A stretch of 64,000 nt of DNA, taken from positions 243,514,622 through 243,578,621 of the forward strand of contig NC_053039.3 in the NCBI RefSeq assembly GCF_002575655.3, in the 5' to 3' direction. Source of the stretch: Aegilops tauschii subsp. strangulata. Taxonomy: Eukaryota; Streptophyta; Magnoliopsida; Poales; Poaceae. Shown here piece by piece: positions 21,912 to 32,624 of the stretch. Position numbers and translations under genes: made by a program. How positions within the stretch are numbered: the first letter of the stretch is position 1; the number at the start of each line of letters is the position of its first letter. Below the pieces are notes generated by a model. It searched no databases. It was given only the letters and a program-made list of their open reading frames with translations, and was not told the DNA's origin.

Positions 21912-23648
21912 TGTTAGGGAACATAGTAATTTCAAAAAAATTCCTACGCACACGCAAGATCATGGTGATGCATAGCAACAAGAGGGGAGAGTGTTGTCCA
22001 CGTACCCTCGTAGACCGAAAGCGGAAGCGTTAACACAACGCGGTTGATGTAGTCGTACGTCTTCACGATCCGACCGATCAAGTACCGAACGCACGGTACC
22101 TCCGAGTTCAGCACACGTTCAGCTCGATGACGTCCCTCGAACTCCGATCCAACCGAGTGTTGAGGGAGAGTTTCGTCAGCACGACGGCGTGGTGACGATG
22201 ATGATGTTCTACCGACGCAGGGCTTCGCCTAAGCTCCGCTACGATATTATCAAGGTGTAATATGGTGGAGGGGGGCACCGCACACGGCTAAAATATCGTA
22301 TATCAATTGTGTGTATAGAGGTGCCCCCCTGCCCCCGTATATAAAGGAGCAAGGGGGAGGCCGCCGGCCTAGGAGGTGTGGCGCGCCAGGAGGAGTCCTA
22401 CTCCTACCGGGAGTAGGACTCCCCCCTTTTTTCCATGTTGGACTAGGAGTGGAAGAGGGGAAGAGGTGGAGGGGAGGAAGGAAGGGGGGCGCCGCCCCCC
22501 TCTCCTTGTCCTATTCGGACTGGGGGGAAGGGGGGCGCGGCCCTGCCCTGGCCTCCTCTCCTCTCTTCCACCTAGGCCCAATAAGGCCCATCAAGTTACC
22601 GGGAGGTTCCGGTAACCTCCCGGTACTCCGGAAAAATCCTGATTTCACCCGGAACACTTCCGATGTCCAAACATAGGCTTCCAATATATCAATCTTTATG
22701 TCTCGACCATTTCGAGACTCTTCGTCATGTCCGTGATCACATCCGGGACTCCGAACAACCTTCGGTACATCAAAACATATAAACTCATAATATAACTGTC
22801 ATCGTAACATTAAGCGTGCGGACCCTACGGGTTCGAGAACTATGTAGACATGACCGAGACACCTCTCTGGTCAATAACCAATAGCGGAACCTGGATGCTC
22901 ATATTGGTTCCCACATATTCTACGAAGATCTTTATCGGTCAGACCGCATAACAACATACGGTGTTCCCTTTGTCATCGGTATGTTACTTGCCCGAGATTC
23001 GATCGTCGGTATCTCGATACCTAGTTCAATCTCGTTAGCGGCAAGTCTCTTTACTCGTTCTGTAATACATCATCCCGCAACTAACTCATTAGTCACAATG
23101 CTTGCAAGGCTTATAGTGATGTGCATCACCGAGTGGGCCCAGAGATACCTCTCTGACAATCGGAGTGACAAATCCTAATCTCGAAATACGCCAACCCAAC
23201 AAGTACCTTTGGAGACACCTGTAGAGCACCTTTATAATCACCCAGTTACGTTGTGACGTTTGGTAGCACACTAAGTGTTCCCCCGGTAAACGGGAGTTGC
23301 ATAATCTCATAGTCATAGGAACATGTATAAGTCATGAAGAAAGCAATAGCAACATACTAAACGATCGAGTGCTAAGCTAACGGAATGGGTCAAGTCAATC
23401 ATGTCATTCTCCTAATGAGGTGATCCCGTTAATCAAATGACAACTCATGTCTATGGCTAGGAAACATAACCATCTTTGATTAACGAGCTAGTCTAGTAGA
23501 GGCATACTAGTGACACTCTGTTTGTCTATGTATTCACACATGTATTATGTTTCCGGTTAATACAATTCTAGCATGAATAATAAACATTTATCATGATATA
23601 AGGAAATAAATAATACTTTATTATTGCCTCTAGGGCATATTTCCTTCA
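21912..23648 (-). repeat. 3' LTR of copia element 2
   Basis: On the minus strand it starts TGAAGGAAATATGCCC (23648) and ends CCCTAACA (21912). A TATA-like TTTATATA lies at 22345-22338. It aligns with 28907-30028 over its shared part with few differences. Confidence 0.9.
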
Positions 23649-23681
23649 GTCTCCCACTTGCACTAGAGTCAATAATCAAGA

Positions 23682-24986
23682 TTACACAGTAATGATTCTT
23701 ACACCCATGGAGTCTTGGTGCTGATCATGTTTTGCTCGTGGAAGAGGCTTAGTCAACGGGTCTGCAACATTCAGATCCGTATGTATCTTGCAAATTTCTA
23801 TGTCTCCCACCTGGACTAAATCCCGGATGGAATTGAAGCGTCTTTTGATGTGCTTGGTTCTCTTGTGAAATCTGGATTCCTTTGCTAAGGCAATTGCACC
23901 AGTATTGTCACAAAAGATTTTCATTGGTCCCGATGCACTAGGTATGGCACCTAGATCGGATATGAACTCCTTCATCCAGACTCCTTCATTTGCTGCTTCC
24001 GAAGCAGCTATGTACTCCGCTTCACACGTAGATCCCGCCACGACACTTTGCTTAGAACTGCACCAACTGACAGCTCCACCGTTCAATGTAAATACGTATC
24101 CGGTTTGCGATTTAGAATCGTCCGGATCAGTGTCAAAGCTTGCATCAACGTAACCATTTACGATGAGCTCTTTGTCACCTCCATAAACGAGAAACATATC
24201 CTTAGTCCTTTTCAGGTATTTCAGAATGTTCTTGACCGATGTCCAGTGATCCACTCCTGGATTACTTTGGTACCTCCCTGCTAAACTTATAGCAAGGCAC
24301 ACATCAGGTCTGGTACACAGAATTGCATACATGATAGAGCCTATGGCTGAAGCATAGGGAACATCTTTCATCTTCTCTCTATCTTCTGCAGTGGTCGGGC
24401 ATTGAGTCTTACTCAATCTCACACCTTGTAGTACAGGCAAGAACCCTTTCTTTGCTTGATCCATTTTGAACTTCTTCAAAACTTTGTCAAGGTATGTGCT
24501 TTGTGAAAGTCCAATTAAGCGTCTTGATCTATCTCTATAGATCTTAATGCCTAATATATATGCAGCTTCACCGAGGTCTTTCATTGAAAAACTCTGATTC
24601 AAGTATCCCTTTATGCTATCCAGAAATTCTATATCATTTCCAATCAGCAATATGTCATCCACATATAATATCAGAAATGCTACTGAGCTCCCACTCACTT
24701 TCTTGTAAATACAGGCTTCTCCAAAAGTCTGTATAAAACCAAATGCTTTGATCACACTATCAAAGCATTTATTCCAACTTCGAGAGGCTTGCACCAGTCC
24801 ATAAATGGATCGCTGGAGCTTGCACACTTTGTTAGCTCCCTTTGGATCGATAAAACCTTCCGGTTGCATCATATACAACTCTTCTTCCAGAAATCCATTC
24901 AGGAATGCAGTTTTTACATCCATTTGCCAAATTTCATAATCATAAAATGCGGCAATTGCTAACATGATTCGGACAGACTTAAGCAT
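23682..24986 (-). CDS. Copia reverse transcriptase/RNase H segment
   Basis: The segment supplies the polymerase and RNase H for copying the element's RNA into DNA. It shows DVKTAFLNG and the catalytic YVDDILLI of a copia reverse transcriptase, then the RNase H part (SWCSSKQSVVAGSTCEAEY) and the terminal ADPLTKPLP phrase. It is in the same frame as the integrase segment upstream and separated from it only by a TGA at about 25032, where the family reads Thr in AKGFTQVQG. The first residues of the domain therefore lie in the stretch between the listed segments. Confidence 0.9.
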   Translation of the reverse strand: MLKSVRIMLAIAAFYDYEIWQMDVKTAFLNGFLEEELYMMQPEGFIDPKGANKVCKLQRSIYGLVQASRSWNKCFDSVIKAFGFIQTFGEACIYKKVSGSSVAFLILYVDDILLIGNDIEFLDSIKGYLNQSFSMKDLGEAAYILGIKIYRDRSRRLIGLSQSTYLDKVLKKFKMDQAKKGFLPVLQGVRLSKTQCPTTAEDREKMKDVPYASAIGSIMYAILCTRPDVCLAISLAGRYQSNPGVDHWTSVKNILKYLKRTKDMFLVYGGDKELIVNGYVDASFDTDPDDSKSQTGYVFTLNGGAVSWCSSKQSVVAGSTCEAEYIAASEAANEGVWMKEFISDLGAIPSASGPMKIFCDNTGAIALAKESRFHKRTKHIKRRFNSIRDLVQVGDIEICKIHTDLNVADPLTKPLPRAKHDQHQDSMGVRIITV

Positions 24987-25031
24987 CGCTATGGGTGAGA
25001 AGGTCTCATCGTAGTCAATCCCTTGAACTTG

Positions 25032-26456
25032 TCAAAAACCTTTCGCAAGAAGTCGAGCTTTATAGACAGTAACATTACCATCAACGTCAGTCTTCTTCTT
25101 GAAGATCCATTTATTTTCTATGGCTTGCCGACCATCGGGCAAGTCAACCAAAGTCCATACTTTGTTCTCATACATGGATCCCATCTCGGATTTCATGGCC
25201 TCAAGACATTTTGCGGAATCTGGGCTCACCATCGCTTCTTCATAGTTCGTAGGTTCGTCATGGTCTAGTAACATAACCTCCAGAACAGGATTACCGTACC
25301 ACTCTGGTGCGGATCTTAATCTGGTTGACCTACGAGGTTCAGTAATAACTTGATCTGAAGTTTCATGATCATTATCATTAACTTCCCCACTAATTGGTGT
25401 AGGTGTCGCAGAAACTGGTTTCTGTGATGATCTACTTTCCAATAAGGGAACAGGTACAGTTACCTCATCAAGTTCTACTTTCCTCCCACTCACTTCTTTC
25501 GAGAGAAACTCCTTCTCTAGAAAGGATCCATTCTTAGCAACGAATGTCTTGCCTTCGGATCTGTGATACAAGGTGTACCCAACAGTCTCCTTTGGGTATC
25601 CTATGAAGACACATTTCTCCGATTTAGGTTCGAGCTTATCAGGTTGAAGTTTCTTCACATAAGCATCACAACCCCAAACTTTAAGATACGACAACTTTGG
25701 TTTCTTGCTAAACCATAGTTCATAAGGTGTCGTTTCAACGGATTTCGATGGTGCCCTATATAGAGTGAATGTAGCCGTCTCTAAAGCATAACCCCAAAAC
25801 GATAGCGGTAAATCAGTAAGAGACATCATAGATCGCACCATATCTAGTAAAGTACGATTACGACGTTCGGACACACCATTACGCTGTGGTGTTCCGGGTG
25901 GCGTGAGTTGCGAAACTATTCCGCATTGTTTCAAATGTAGGCCAAACTCGTAACTCAAATATTCTCCTCCATGATCTGATCGCAGAAACTTTATTTTCTT
26001 GTTACGATGATTTTCAACTTCACTCTGAAATTCTTTGAACTTTTCAAATGTTTCAGACTTATGTCTCATTAAGTAGATATACCCATATCTGCTCAAATCA
26101 TCTGTGAAGGTGAGAAAATAACGATATCCGCCACGAGCCTCAATATTCATCGGACCACATACATCTGTATGTATGATTTCCAATAAATCTGTTGCTCTCT
26201 CCATAGTTCCGGAGAACGGTGTTTTAGTCATCTTGCCCATGAGGCACGGTTCGCAAGTACCAAGTGATTCATAATCAAGTGATTCCAAAAGTCCATCAGT
26301 ATGGAGTTTCTTCATGCGCTTTACACCGATATGACCTAAACGACAGTGCCACAAATAAGTTGCACTGTCATTATCAACTCTGCATCTTTTGGCTTCGACA
26401 TTATGAATATGTGTGTCACTACTATCGAGATTCATTAAAAATAGACCACTCTTCAA
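25032..26456 (-). CDS. Copia integrase and start of reverse transcriptase
   Basis: The HHCC zinc site (HCRLGH and CEPCLMGK) is followed by an integrase core with HTDVCGP, LRSDHGGEYL and NGVSERRNRT, so all three catalytic acidic residues are present, unlike copia element 1. The frame continues through the linker into KVWTLVDLPDGRQAIENKW, the start of reverse transcriptase, and stops at a TGA after AKGF. The 5' join to the gag-protease segment needs a frameshift at about 26455. Confidence 0.9.
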   Translation of the reverse strand: MKSGLFLMNLDSSDTHIHNVEAKRCRVDNDSATYLWHCRLGHIGVKRMKKLHTDGLLESLDYESLGTCEPCLMGKMTKTPFSGTMERATDLLEIIHTDVCGPMNIEARGGYRYFLTFTDDLSRYGYIYLMRHKSETFEKFKEFQSEVENHRNKKIKFLRSDHGGEYLSYEFGLHLKQCGIVSQLTPPGTPQRNGVSERRNRTLLDMVRSMMSLTDLPLSFWGYALETATFTLYRAPSKSVETTPYELWFSKKPKLSYLKVWGCDAYVKKLQPDKLEPKSEKCVFIGYPKETVGYTLYHRSEGKTFVAKNGSFLEKEFLSKEVSGRKVELDEVTVPVPLLESRSSQKPVSATPTPISGEVNDNDHETSDQVITEPRRSTRLRSAPEWYGNPVLEVMLLDHDEPTNYEEAMVSPDSAKCLEAMKSEMGSMYENKVWTLVDLPDGRQAIENKWIFKKKTDVDGNVTVYKARLLAKGF

Positions 26457-27667
26457 GGTGCATGACCATAAAAGATATTATTCATATAAATAGAACAACC
26501 ATTATTCTCTGATTTAAATGAATAACCGTCTCGCATTAAAGAAGATCCAGATATAATGTTCATGCTCAACGCTGGCACCAAGTAACAATTATTTAGGTCT
26601 AAAACTAACCCCGAAGGTAGATGTAGAGGTAGCGTGCCGACCGCGATCACATCGACTTTGGAACCATTTCCCACGCGCATCGTCACCTCGTCCTTAGCCA
26701 ATCTTCGCTTAATCCGTAGCCCCTGTTTCGAGTTGCAAATATTAGCAACAGAACCAGTATCAAATACCCAGGTGCTACTTCGAGCATTAGTAAGGTACAC
26801 ATCAATAACATGTATATCACATATACCTTTGTTAACCTTGCCATCCTTCTTATCCGCCAAATACTTGGGGCAATTCCGCTTCCAGTGACCAGTCTGCTTG
26901 CAGTAGAAGCACTCAGTTTCAGGCTTAGGTCCAGACTTGGGTTTCTTCTCCTGAACAGCAACTTGCTTGCTGTTCTTCTTGAAGTTCCCTTTCTTCTTCC
27001 CTTTGCCCTTTTTCTTGAAACTAGTGGTCTTACTGACCATCAACACTTGATGCTCCTTTTTGATTTCTACCTCCGCTGCCTTTAGCATTGCGAAGAGCTC
27101 GGGAATTGTCTTATTCATCCCTTGCATGTTATAGTTCATCACGAAACTCTTGTAGCTTGGTGGCAGTGATTGAAGAATTCTGTCAATGACGCTATCATCC
27201 GGAAGATTAACTCCCAGTTGAATCAAGTGATTATTATACCCAGACATTTTGAGTATATGCTCACTGACAGAACTATTCTCTTCCATCTTGCAGCTGTAGA
27301 ACTTATTGGAGACTTCATATCTCTCAATCCGGGCATTTGCTTGAAATATTAACTTCAACTCCTGGAACATCTCATATGCTCCATGACGTTCAAAATGTCG
27401 TTGAAGACCCGGTTCTAAGCCGTAATGCATGGCACATTGAACTATCGAGTAGTCATCAGCTTCGCTCTGCCAGGCGTTCATAACTTCTGGTGTTGCTCTT
27501 GCAGGAGGCCTGGCACCTAGCGGTGCTTCCAGGACGTAATTCTTCTGTGTAGCAATGAGGATAATCCTCAAGTTACGGACCCAGTCCGTGTAATTGCTAC
27601 CATCATCTTTCAACTTTGCTTTCTCAAGGAACGCATTAAAATTCAACGGAACAACAGCACGGGCCAT
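26453..27667 (-). CDS. Copia gag-protease segment
   Basis: The 404-residue frame starts with ATG at 27667 (MARAVVPLNFNAFLEKAKLK). Gag is followed by a zinc knuckle (CFYCKQTGHWKRNC) and the protease site WVFDTG. The frame stops after YGHAP, where a small indel shifts it relative to the integrase segment. The overlap of a few bases with the next segment reflects this frameshift. Confidence 0.9.
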   Translation of the reverse strand: MARAVVPLNFNAFLEKAKLKDDGSNYTDWVRNLRIILIATQKNYVLEAPLGARPPARATPEVMNAWQSEADDYSIVQCAMHYGLEPGLQRHFERHGAYEMFQELKLIFQANARIERYEVSNKFYSCKMEENSSVSEHILKMSGYNNHLIQLGVNLPDDSVIDRILQSLPPSYKSFVMNYNMQGMNKTIPELFAMLKAAEVEIKKEHQVLMVSKTTSFKKKGKGKKKGNFKKNSKQVAVQEKKPKSGPKPETECFYCKQTGHWKRNCPKYLADKKDGKVNKGICDIHVIDVYLTNARSSTWVFDTGSVANICNSKQGLRIKRRLAKDEVTMRVGNGSKVDVIAVGTLPLHLPSGLVLDLNNCYLVPALSMNIISGSSLMRDGYSFKSENNGCSIYMNNIFYGHAP

Positions 27668-28893
27668 TTATCTACAATTAACATAGACAAGCAAGATACT
27701 ATGAGGTACTAAGTTCATGATAAATTCAAGTTCAATTAATCATATTACTTAAGAACTCCCACTTAGATAGACATCCCTCCAATCATCTAGGTGATTACGT
27801 GATCCAAATCAACTAAACTATGTCCGATCATCACGTGAGATGGAGTAGTTTCAATGGTGAACATCACTATGTTGATCATATCTACTATATGATTCACGCT
27901 CGACCTTTCGGTCTCCATGTTCCGAGGCCATATCTGCATATGCTAGGCTCGTCAAGTTTAACCTGAGTATTCCGCGTGTGCAACTGTTTTGCACCCGTTG
28001 TATTTGAACGTAGAGCCTATCACACCCGATCATCACGTGGTGTCTCAGCACGAAGAACTTTCGCAACGGTGCATACTCAGGGAGAACACTTTTATCTTGA
28101 AATTTTAGTGAGAGATCATCTTATAATGCTACCATCAATCAAAGCAAGATAAGATGCATAAAAGATTAACATCACATGCAATCAATATGTGTGATATGAT
28201 ATGGCCATCATCATCTTGTGCTTGTGATCTCCATCTCCGAAGCACCGTCATGATCACCATCGTCACCGGCGCGACACCTTGATCTCCATCGTAGTATCGT
28301 TGTCGTCTCGCCAACTTATTGCTTTTACGACTATCGCTACCGCTTAGTGATAAAGTAAAACAATTACATGGCGATTGCATTGCATACAATAAAGCGACAA
28401 CCATATGGCTCCTGCCAGTTGCCGATAACTCGGTTACAAAACATGATCATCTCATACAATAAAATATAGCATCATGTCTTGACCATATCACATCACAACA
28501 TGCCCTGCAAAAACAAGTTAGACGTCCTCTACTTTGTTGTTGCAAGTTTTACGTGGCTGCTACGGGCTTAGCAAGAACCGTTCTTACCTACGCATCAAAA
28601 CCACAACGATAGTTTGTCAAGTTGGTGCTGTTTTAACCTTCGCAAGGACCGGGCGTAGCCACACTCGGTTCAACTAAAGTGAGAGAGACAGACACCCGCC
28701 AGTCACCTTTAAGCAACGAGTGCTCGCAACGGTGAAACCAGTCTCGCGTAAGCGTACGCGTAATGTCGGTCCGGGCCGCTTCATCTCACAATACCGCCGA
28801 ACCAAAGTATGACATGCTGGTAAGCAGTATGACTTATATCGCCCACAACTCACTTGTGTTCTACTCGTGCATAGCATCAACGCATAAAACCAG

Positions 28894-28905
28894 GCTCTGA
28901 TACCA
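28894..28905 (-). promoter_or_regulatory. Primer-binding site of copia element 2
   Basis: Minus-strand TGGTATCAGAGC, complementary to the 3' end of initiator tRNA-Met, sits one base inside the 5' LTR. Confidence 0.85.
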
Positions 28906-28906
28906 C

Positions 28907-30028
28907 TGTTAGGGAACGTAGTAATTTCAAAAAAATTCCTACGCACACGCAAGATCATGGTGATGCATAGCAACAAGAGGGGAGAGTGTTGTCCACGTAC
29001 CCTCGTAGACCGAAAGCGGAAGCGTTAACACAACGCGGTTGATGTAGTCGTACGTCTTCACGATCCGACCGATCAAGTACCGAACGCACGGTACCTCCGA
29101 GTTCAGCACACGTTCAGCTCGATGACGTCCCTCGAACTCCGATCCAGCCGAGTGTTGAGGGAGAGTTTCGTCAGCACGATGGCGTGGTGACGATGATGAT
29201 GCTCTACCGACGCAGGGCTTCGCCTAAGCTCCGCTACGATATTATCGAGGTATAATATGGTGGAGGGGGGCACCGCACACGGCTAAAATATCGTATATCA
29301 ATTGTGTGTATAGAGGTGCCCCCTGCCCCCGTATATAAAGGAGCAAGGGGGAGGCCGCCGGCCTAGGAGGTGTGGCGCGCCAGGAGGAGTCCTACTCCTA
29401 CCGGGAGTAGGACTCCCCCCTTTTTCCATGTTGGACTAGGAGTGGAAGAGGGGAAGAGGTGGAGGGGAGGAAGGAAGGGGGGCGCCGCCCCCCTCTCCTT
29501 GTCCTATTCGGACTGGGGGGAAGGGGCGCGGCCCTGCCCTGGCCTCCTCTCCTCTCTTCCACCTAGGCCCAATAAGGCCCATCAAGTTACCGGGGGTTCC
29601 GGTAACCTCCCGATACTCCGGAAAAATCCCGATTTCACCCGGAACACTTCCGATGTCCAAACATAGGCTTCCAATATATCAATCTTTATGTCTCGACCAT
29701 TTCGAGACTCCTCGTCATGTCCGTGATCACATCCGGGACTCCGAACAACCTTCGGTACATCAAAACATATAAACTCATAATATAACTGTCATCGTAACTT
29801 TAAGCGTGCGGACCCTACGGGTTCGAGAACTATGTAGACATGACCGAGACACCTCTCCGATCAATAACCAATAGCGGAACCTGGATGCTCATATTGGTTC
29901 CCACATATTCTACGAAGATCTTTATCGGTCAGACCGCATAACAACATACGTTGTTCCCTTTGTCATCGGTATGTTACTTGCCCGAGATTCGATCGTCGGT
30001 ATCTCGATACCTAGTTCAATCTCGTTAC
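28907..30028 (-). repeat. 5' LTR of copia element 2, outer ~610 bases missing
   Basis: It matches 21912 to about 23038 of the 3' LTR and breaks off after 'ctcgtta' near 30028, where an F-box/DUF295-like coding sequence starts without any gap. The outermost third of the LTR was lost, presumably by a deletion that also took the start of that gene. Confidence 0.85.
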
Positions 30029-31646
30029 CATGGTTCCCCTCGACATGCTACCACTACCCGTCCGCCTGTCCTTCATGCGCGGCCACTACTGGGCGGGCAT
30101 GAAGGCCAACTGGATCGTCCTCATCCACCACACCGGTAGTCCGTGGCGTCTCGTGGATATCTACACCCAGCGAGAGATCACCCTTCCATCGTTGGATATC
30201 GCCGCCATCGAGCCTCGCGGCCCGCCGGACACTCCTGCCTACTACGCACGAGACGCGTCAAGCTTTTGGCTCGACCTCTATTTGCAGAAAGTTGTAATCT
30301 GCGAAGTGCCCACACCATCAGAAGACTACATGGATTACAAGCTCATTGCCTTGTTCAACATGGGATTAGTCTATCTGGAATCCGGTCGCCATACATGGTT
30401 ATGGCTCATCATCAATCCTGTTGAGGCAACATTTCTGTCTGATGCTATAGTGCACGATGGCATCGTTTATGCGGTCGACGCACAGATTGGCTGCCTATAC
30501 TGGTGGAATCTATCGTCGTGTAATTGTTCTATCTCATCTCATCTTTACCTTATGAATACGACTGCCTGTTCATTTGTTACAAATTTAGAATGCATAGCAT
30601 GTCTATAACCACATCATTGCTATATGTTCCTCTCATTTCCTAGATTTTTATGACCACACATGTTATTGTTAGAGTTGATATGAGAACAATTGGCATCTAA
30701 TGATTGTTAGAATACATATTATGAGCATAACATCATGATTGCTATATGTTACTCTCGTTTACAAGATTTTTATAACAACGCATGTTATTGCTTAGAGTTG
30801 ATATGAGAACAGTAGTAGTAAGTGCTATGGTAGAATATGAGTAGGCGCTGTCATAGCTGTTTTCCTCTCATTGTTACACGATGTTTGAACCATGACATAT
30901 TGCTAGAATATGAAAGACATTGGCTTATTTTTTTAACTTGGGTATGATTATGACCACGACATTGCAATTCTCTGTCTATGATATGTGTCACTGTTATAAT
31001 AATCTTAATTCCACACATACTCTGAACATGATTGTTTATTTTTGTCCTTTTGTCTCCAATTTGAATTGTTGCAGCAGATGCAAATGCGCTGGCCTTCATG
31101 ATTCCAGGACCTGGAATCATACCAGCCGATGGGTGGTGGTTTATCGCTCGTTCAGCTGACGGCGGTCATTTGATGCTCATTCGCACGTACCAAATTGACC
31201 AAACCATTACATCAAACCACATGCAGTACAATGCATGGGGCGTTCGTGACATTGATGGCTATGGCTGCTTCGTGTTTGAGAAAGATCCCAGCTCCGTTGG
31301 ACCAGGCGTATTCAACTGGAGGTGGGTTTATAGCCTCGGCAACCACTCCTTGTTCCTCGGGCTCAATTATCCGATCATCCAACCAATCATCGATCATATC
31401 ACCGACGATGATTACTGTGCTATGCAACTTCCATTCACGTGGGGGGGCTGTGTTTACACATCATACCATGGGTTTCATGAATCACCATATCCAGAGATTC
31501 GTCGACATAGCTTGTTGCCAGATAATCTTCAGTGTGTGAAAGGCATCAAGCTTCCATGCGATGGATGGCTTTTGCAAACCCGACACGCGGCGATGTGGTT
31601 CATGCCAACAGCAAATATGCACAACTTGATTCGTGCTGATATCTAG
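30029..31646 (+). pseudogene. DUF295/F-box-like gene fragment, N-terminus lost
   Basis: Two exons are visible: about 30029-30519 and 31075-31646 (stop TAG), joined by an intron with a GTAATT donor and TTGTTGCAG acceptor in matching phase. The product resembles the DUF295 (KIB1-4 beta-propeller) part of cereal F-box proteins: phrases include DIYTQREITLP, DAIVHDGIVYAVD and VYSLGNHSLFLGLNYPI. Such proteins usually have an N-terminal F-box that recruits a target to an SCF ubiquitin ligase; no F-box is seen here because the sequence is cut at 30028 by the truncated copia LTR. An ATG at 30030 may be chance. The fragment lies inside the large CACTA core. The family call rests on recognised phrases only. 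Confidence 0.65.
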
Positions 31647-31824
31647 ACTGAGCCATGTATTCTGCTGCTGTAGCACGACCCCCTTTTGTTGGATATTATG
31701 TATTGTTGTTAGTTTGAAGCACTCCTCTGGTTTGAAGGATAGATACCTTCCTGGGATCAAGTGCATCCTAACTCACCTGCGTAGGATGTACTAATAATGA
31801 TGATGGAGATGCTGTGCAGAAGCC

Positions 31825-31857
31825 ATATATATATATTTATATATATATATATATATC
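31825..31857 (+). repeat. (AT)n microsatellite
   Basis: TATATATATA runs with a single TTT interruption, in the 3' flank of the DUF295-like fragment. Confidence 0.9.
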
Positions 31858-32161
31858 AGTTAGGCTTCAAGTGCGTACTTGTTAGTTAAACCTATATATA
31901 AATTGTGACACTAAATATGACTAGTAAGTAGTACAGTAGCAGTACTAGTATACGTCGGTCAAATTATTCATCATGTCCACACATTGAATTGACGTGACAA
32001 CACACTACGCGTGAGGTGACACAAGAATCCCGGCGGCGTGTTCGGGTATTCTGGACTTCAGATTTGGAGTACCACTTATCTGTCGAAATCTTTCATCATT
32101 CACTTAAAACAGTCGATTGATCATACATTGAGTACCATATAACTGGAATTACCGATGCAAG

Positions 32162-32624
32162 TTGAAGAAGGATTGGCCGGTGCTACCGGCTGGCGTCCAG
32201 TTTGATCCCATGGATCAGGAGCTGATCGAGCACCTTGAGGCCAAAGTGAGTGCTGACAGCGCGAGATTTCAGTCTCTCATCGATTTGTTCATACCAACCA
32301 TCGACAGCGAGCACGGCATATGCTACACCCAACCTGAGAAACTTCCAGGTAAGACACCGATCGGCCGTCTACTTGCACAAACATATTCCTTTGTTTATAG
32401 CTCTATTTTTCTTTTTAGACGCAGACCTGGTGAAGCAATTACAATTTGACAGTTAATAAAAAGTGAAACAAGTGACTGCAACATGCCAAAGATGTTATGA
32501 AAATGCCAACTAGGTACACTAAAACCTGTATTCCACAATACTGCAGGTATCACACTGAGTGGCCTAAGGAAGCATTTCTTCCAGCACAATTCCAGGGCGT
32601 TCAAAAGGGGCACGTGGACGCGTC
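32162..32624 (+). pseudogene. NAC transcription-factor gene fragment, cut by the gypsy element
   Basis: Exon A (about 32162-32348) encodes the start of a NAC domain: LPAGVQFDPMDQELIEHLEA and, after a spacer, HGICYTQPEKLPG. A GTAAGA donor and a CTGCAG acceptor join it in phase to exon B (32547-32624), GITLSGLRKHFFQHNSRAFK and on, which is cut at 32625 by the gypsy LTR. The wording is closest to the SOG1/NAC008-type subgroup of NAC proteins, plant DNA-binding regulators; that is recollection, not a search. Subdomains C-E, needed for DNA binding, are absent, and nothing like them was found where the gypsy element ends (54106). It lies 0.5 kb downstream of the DUF295 fragment on the same strand. 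Confidence 0.75.

Larger units (their letters stand above)
21912..30028 (-). mobile_element. Copia retrotransposon 2 (BARE1/WIS/Angela type), nearly complete
   Basis: Read on the minus strand: a 5' LTR truncated at its start (30028-28907), a primer site complementary to initiator tRNA-Met (28905-28894), a leader, gag-protease (27667-26453), integrase (26456-25032), reverse transcriptase/RNase H (24986-23682), a polypurine tract (CAAGTGGGAGAC at 23660-23649) and a full 3' LTR (23648-21912, 1737 bases, TGAAGG to CTAACA). All domains are present, but one frameshift and one in-frame TGA break the polyprotein. No target duplication can be checked, because the outer edge of the 5' LTR is gone. Confidence 0.9.
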
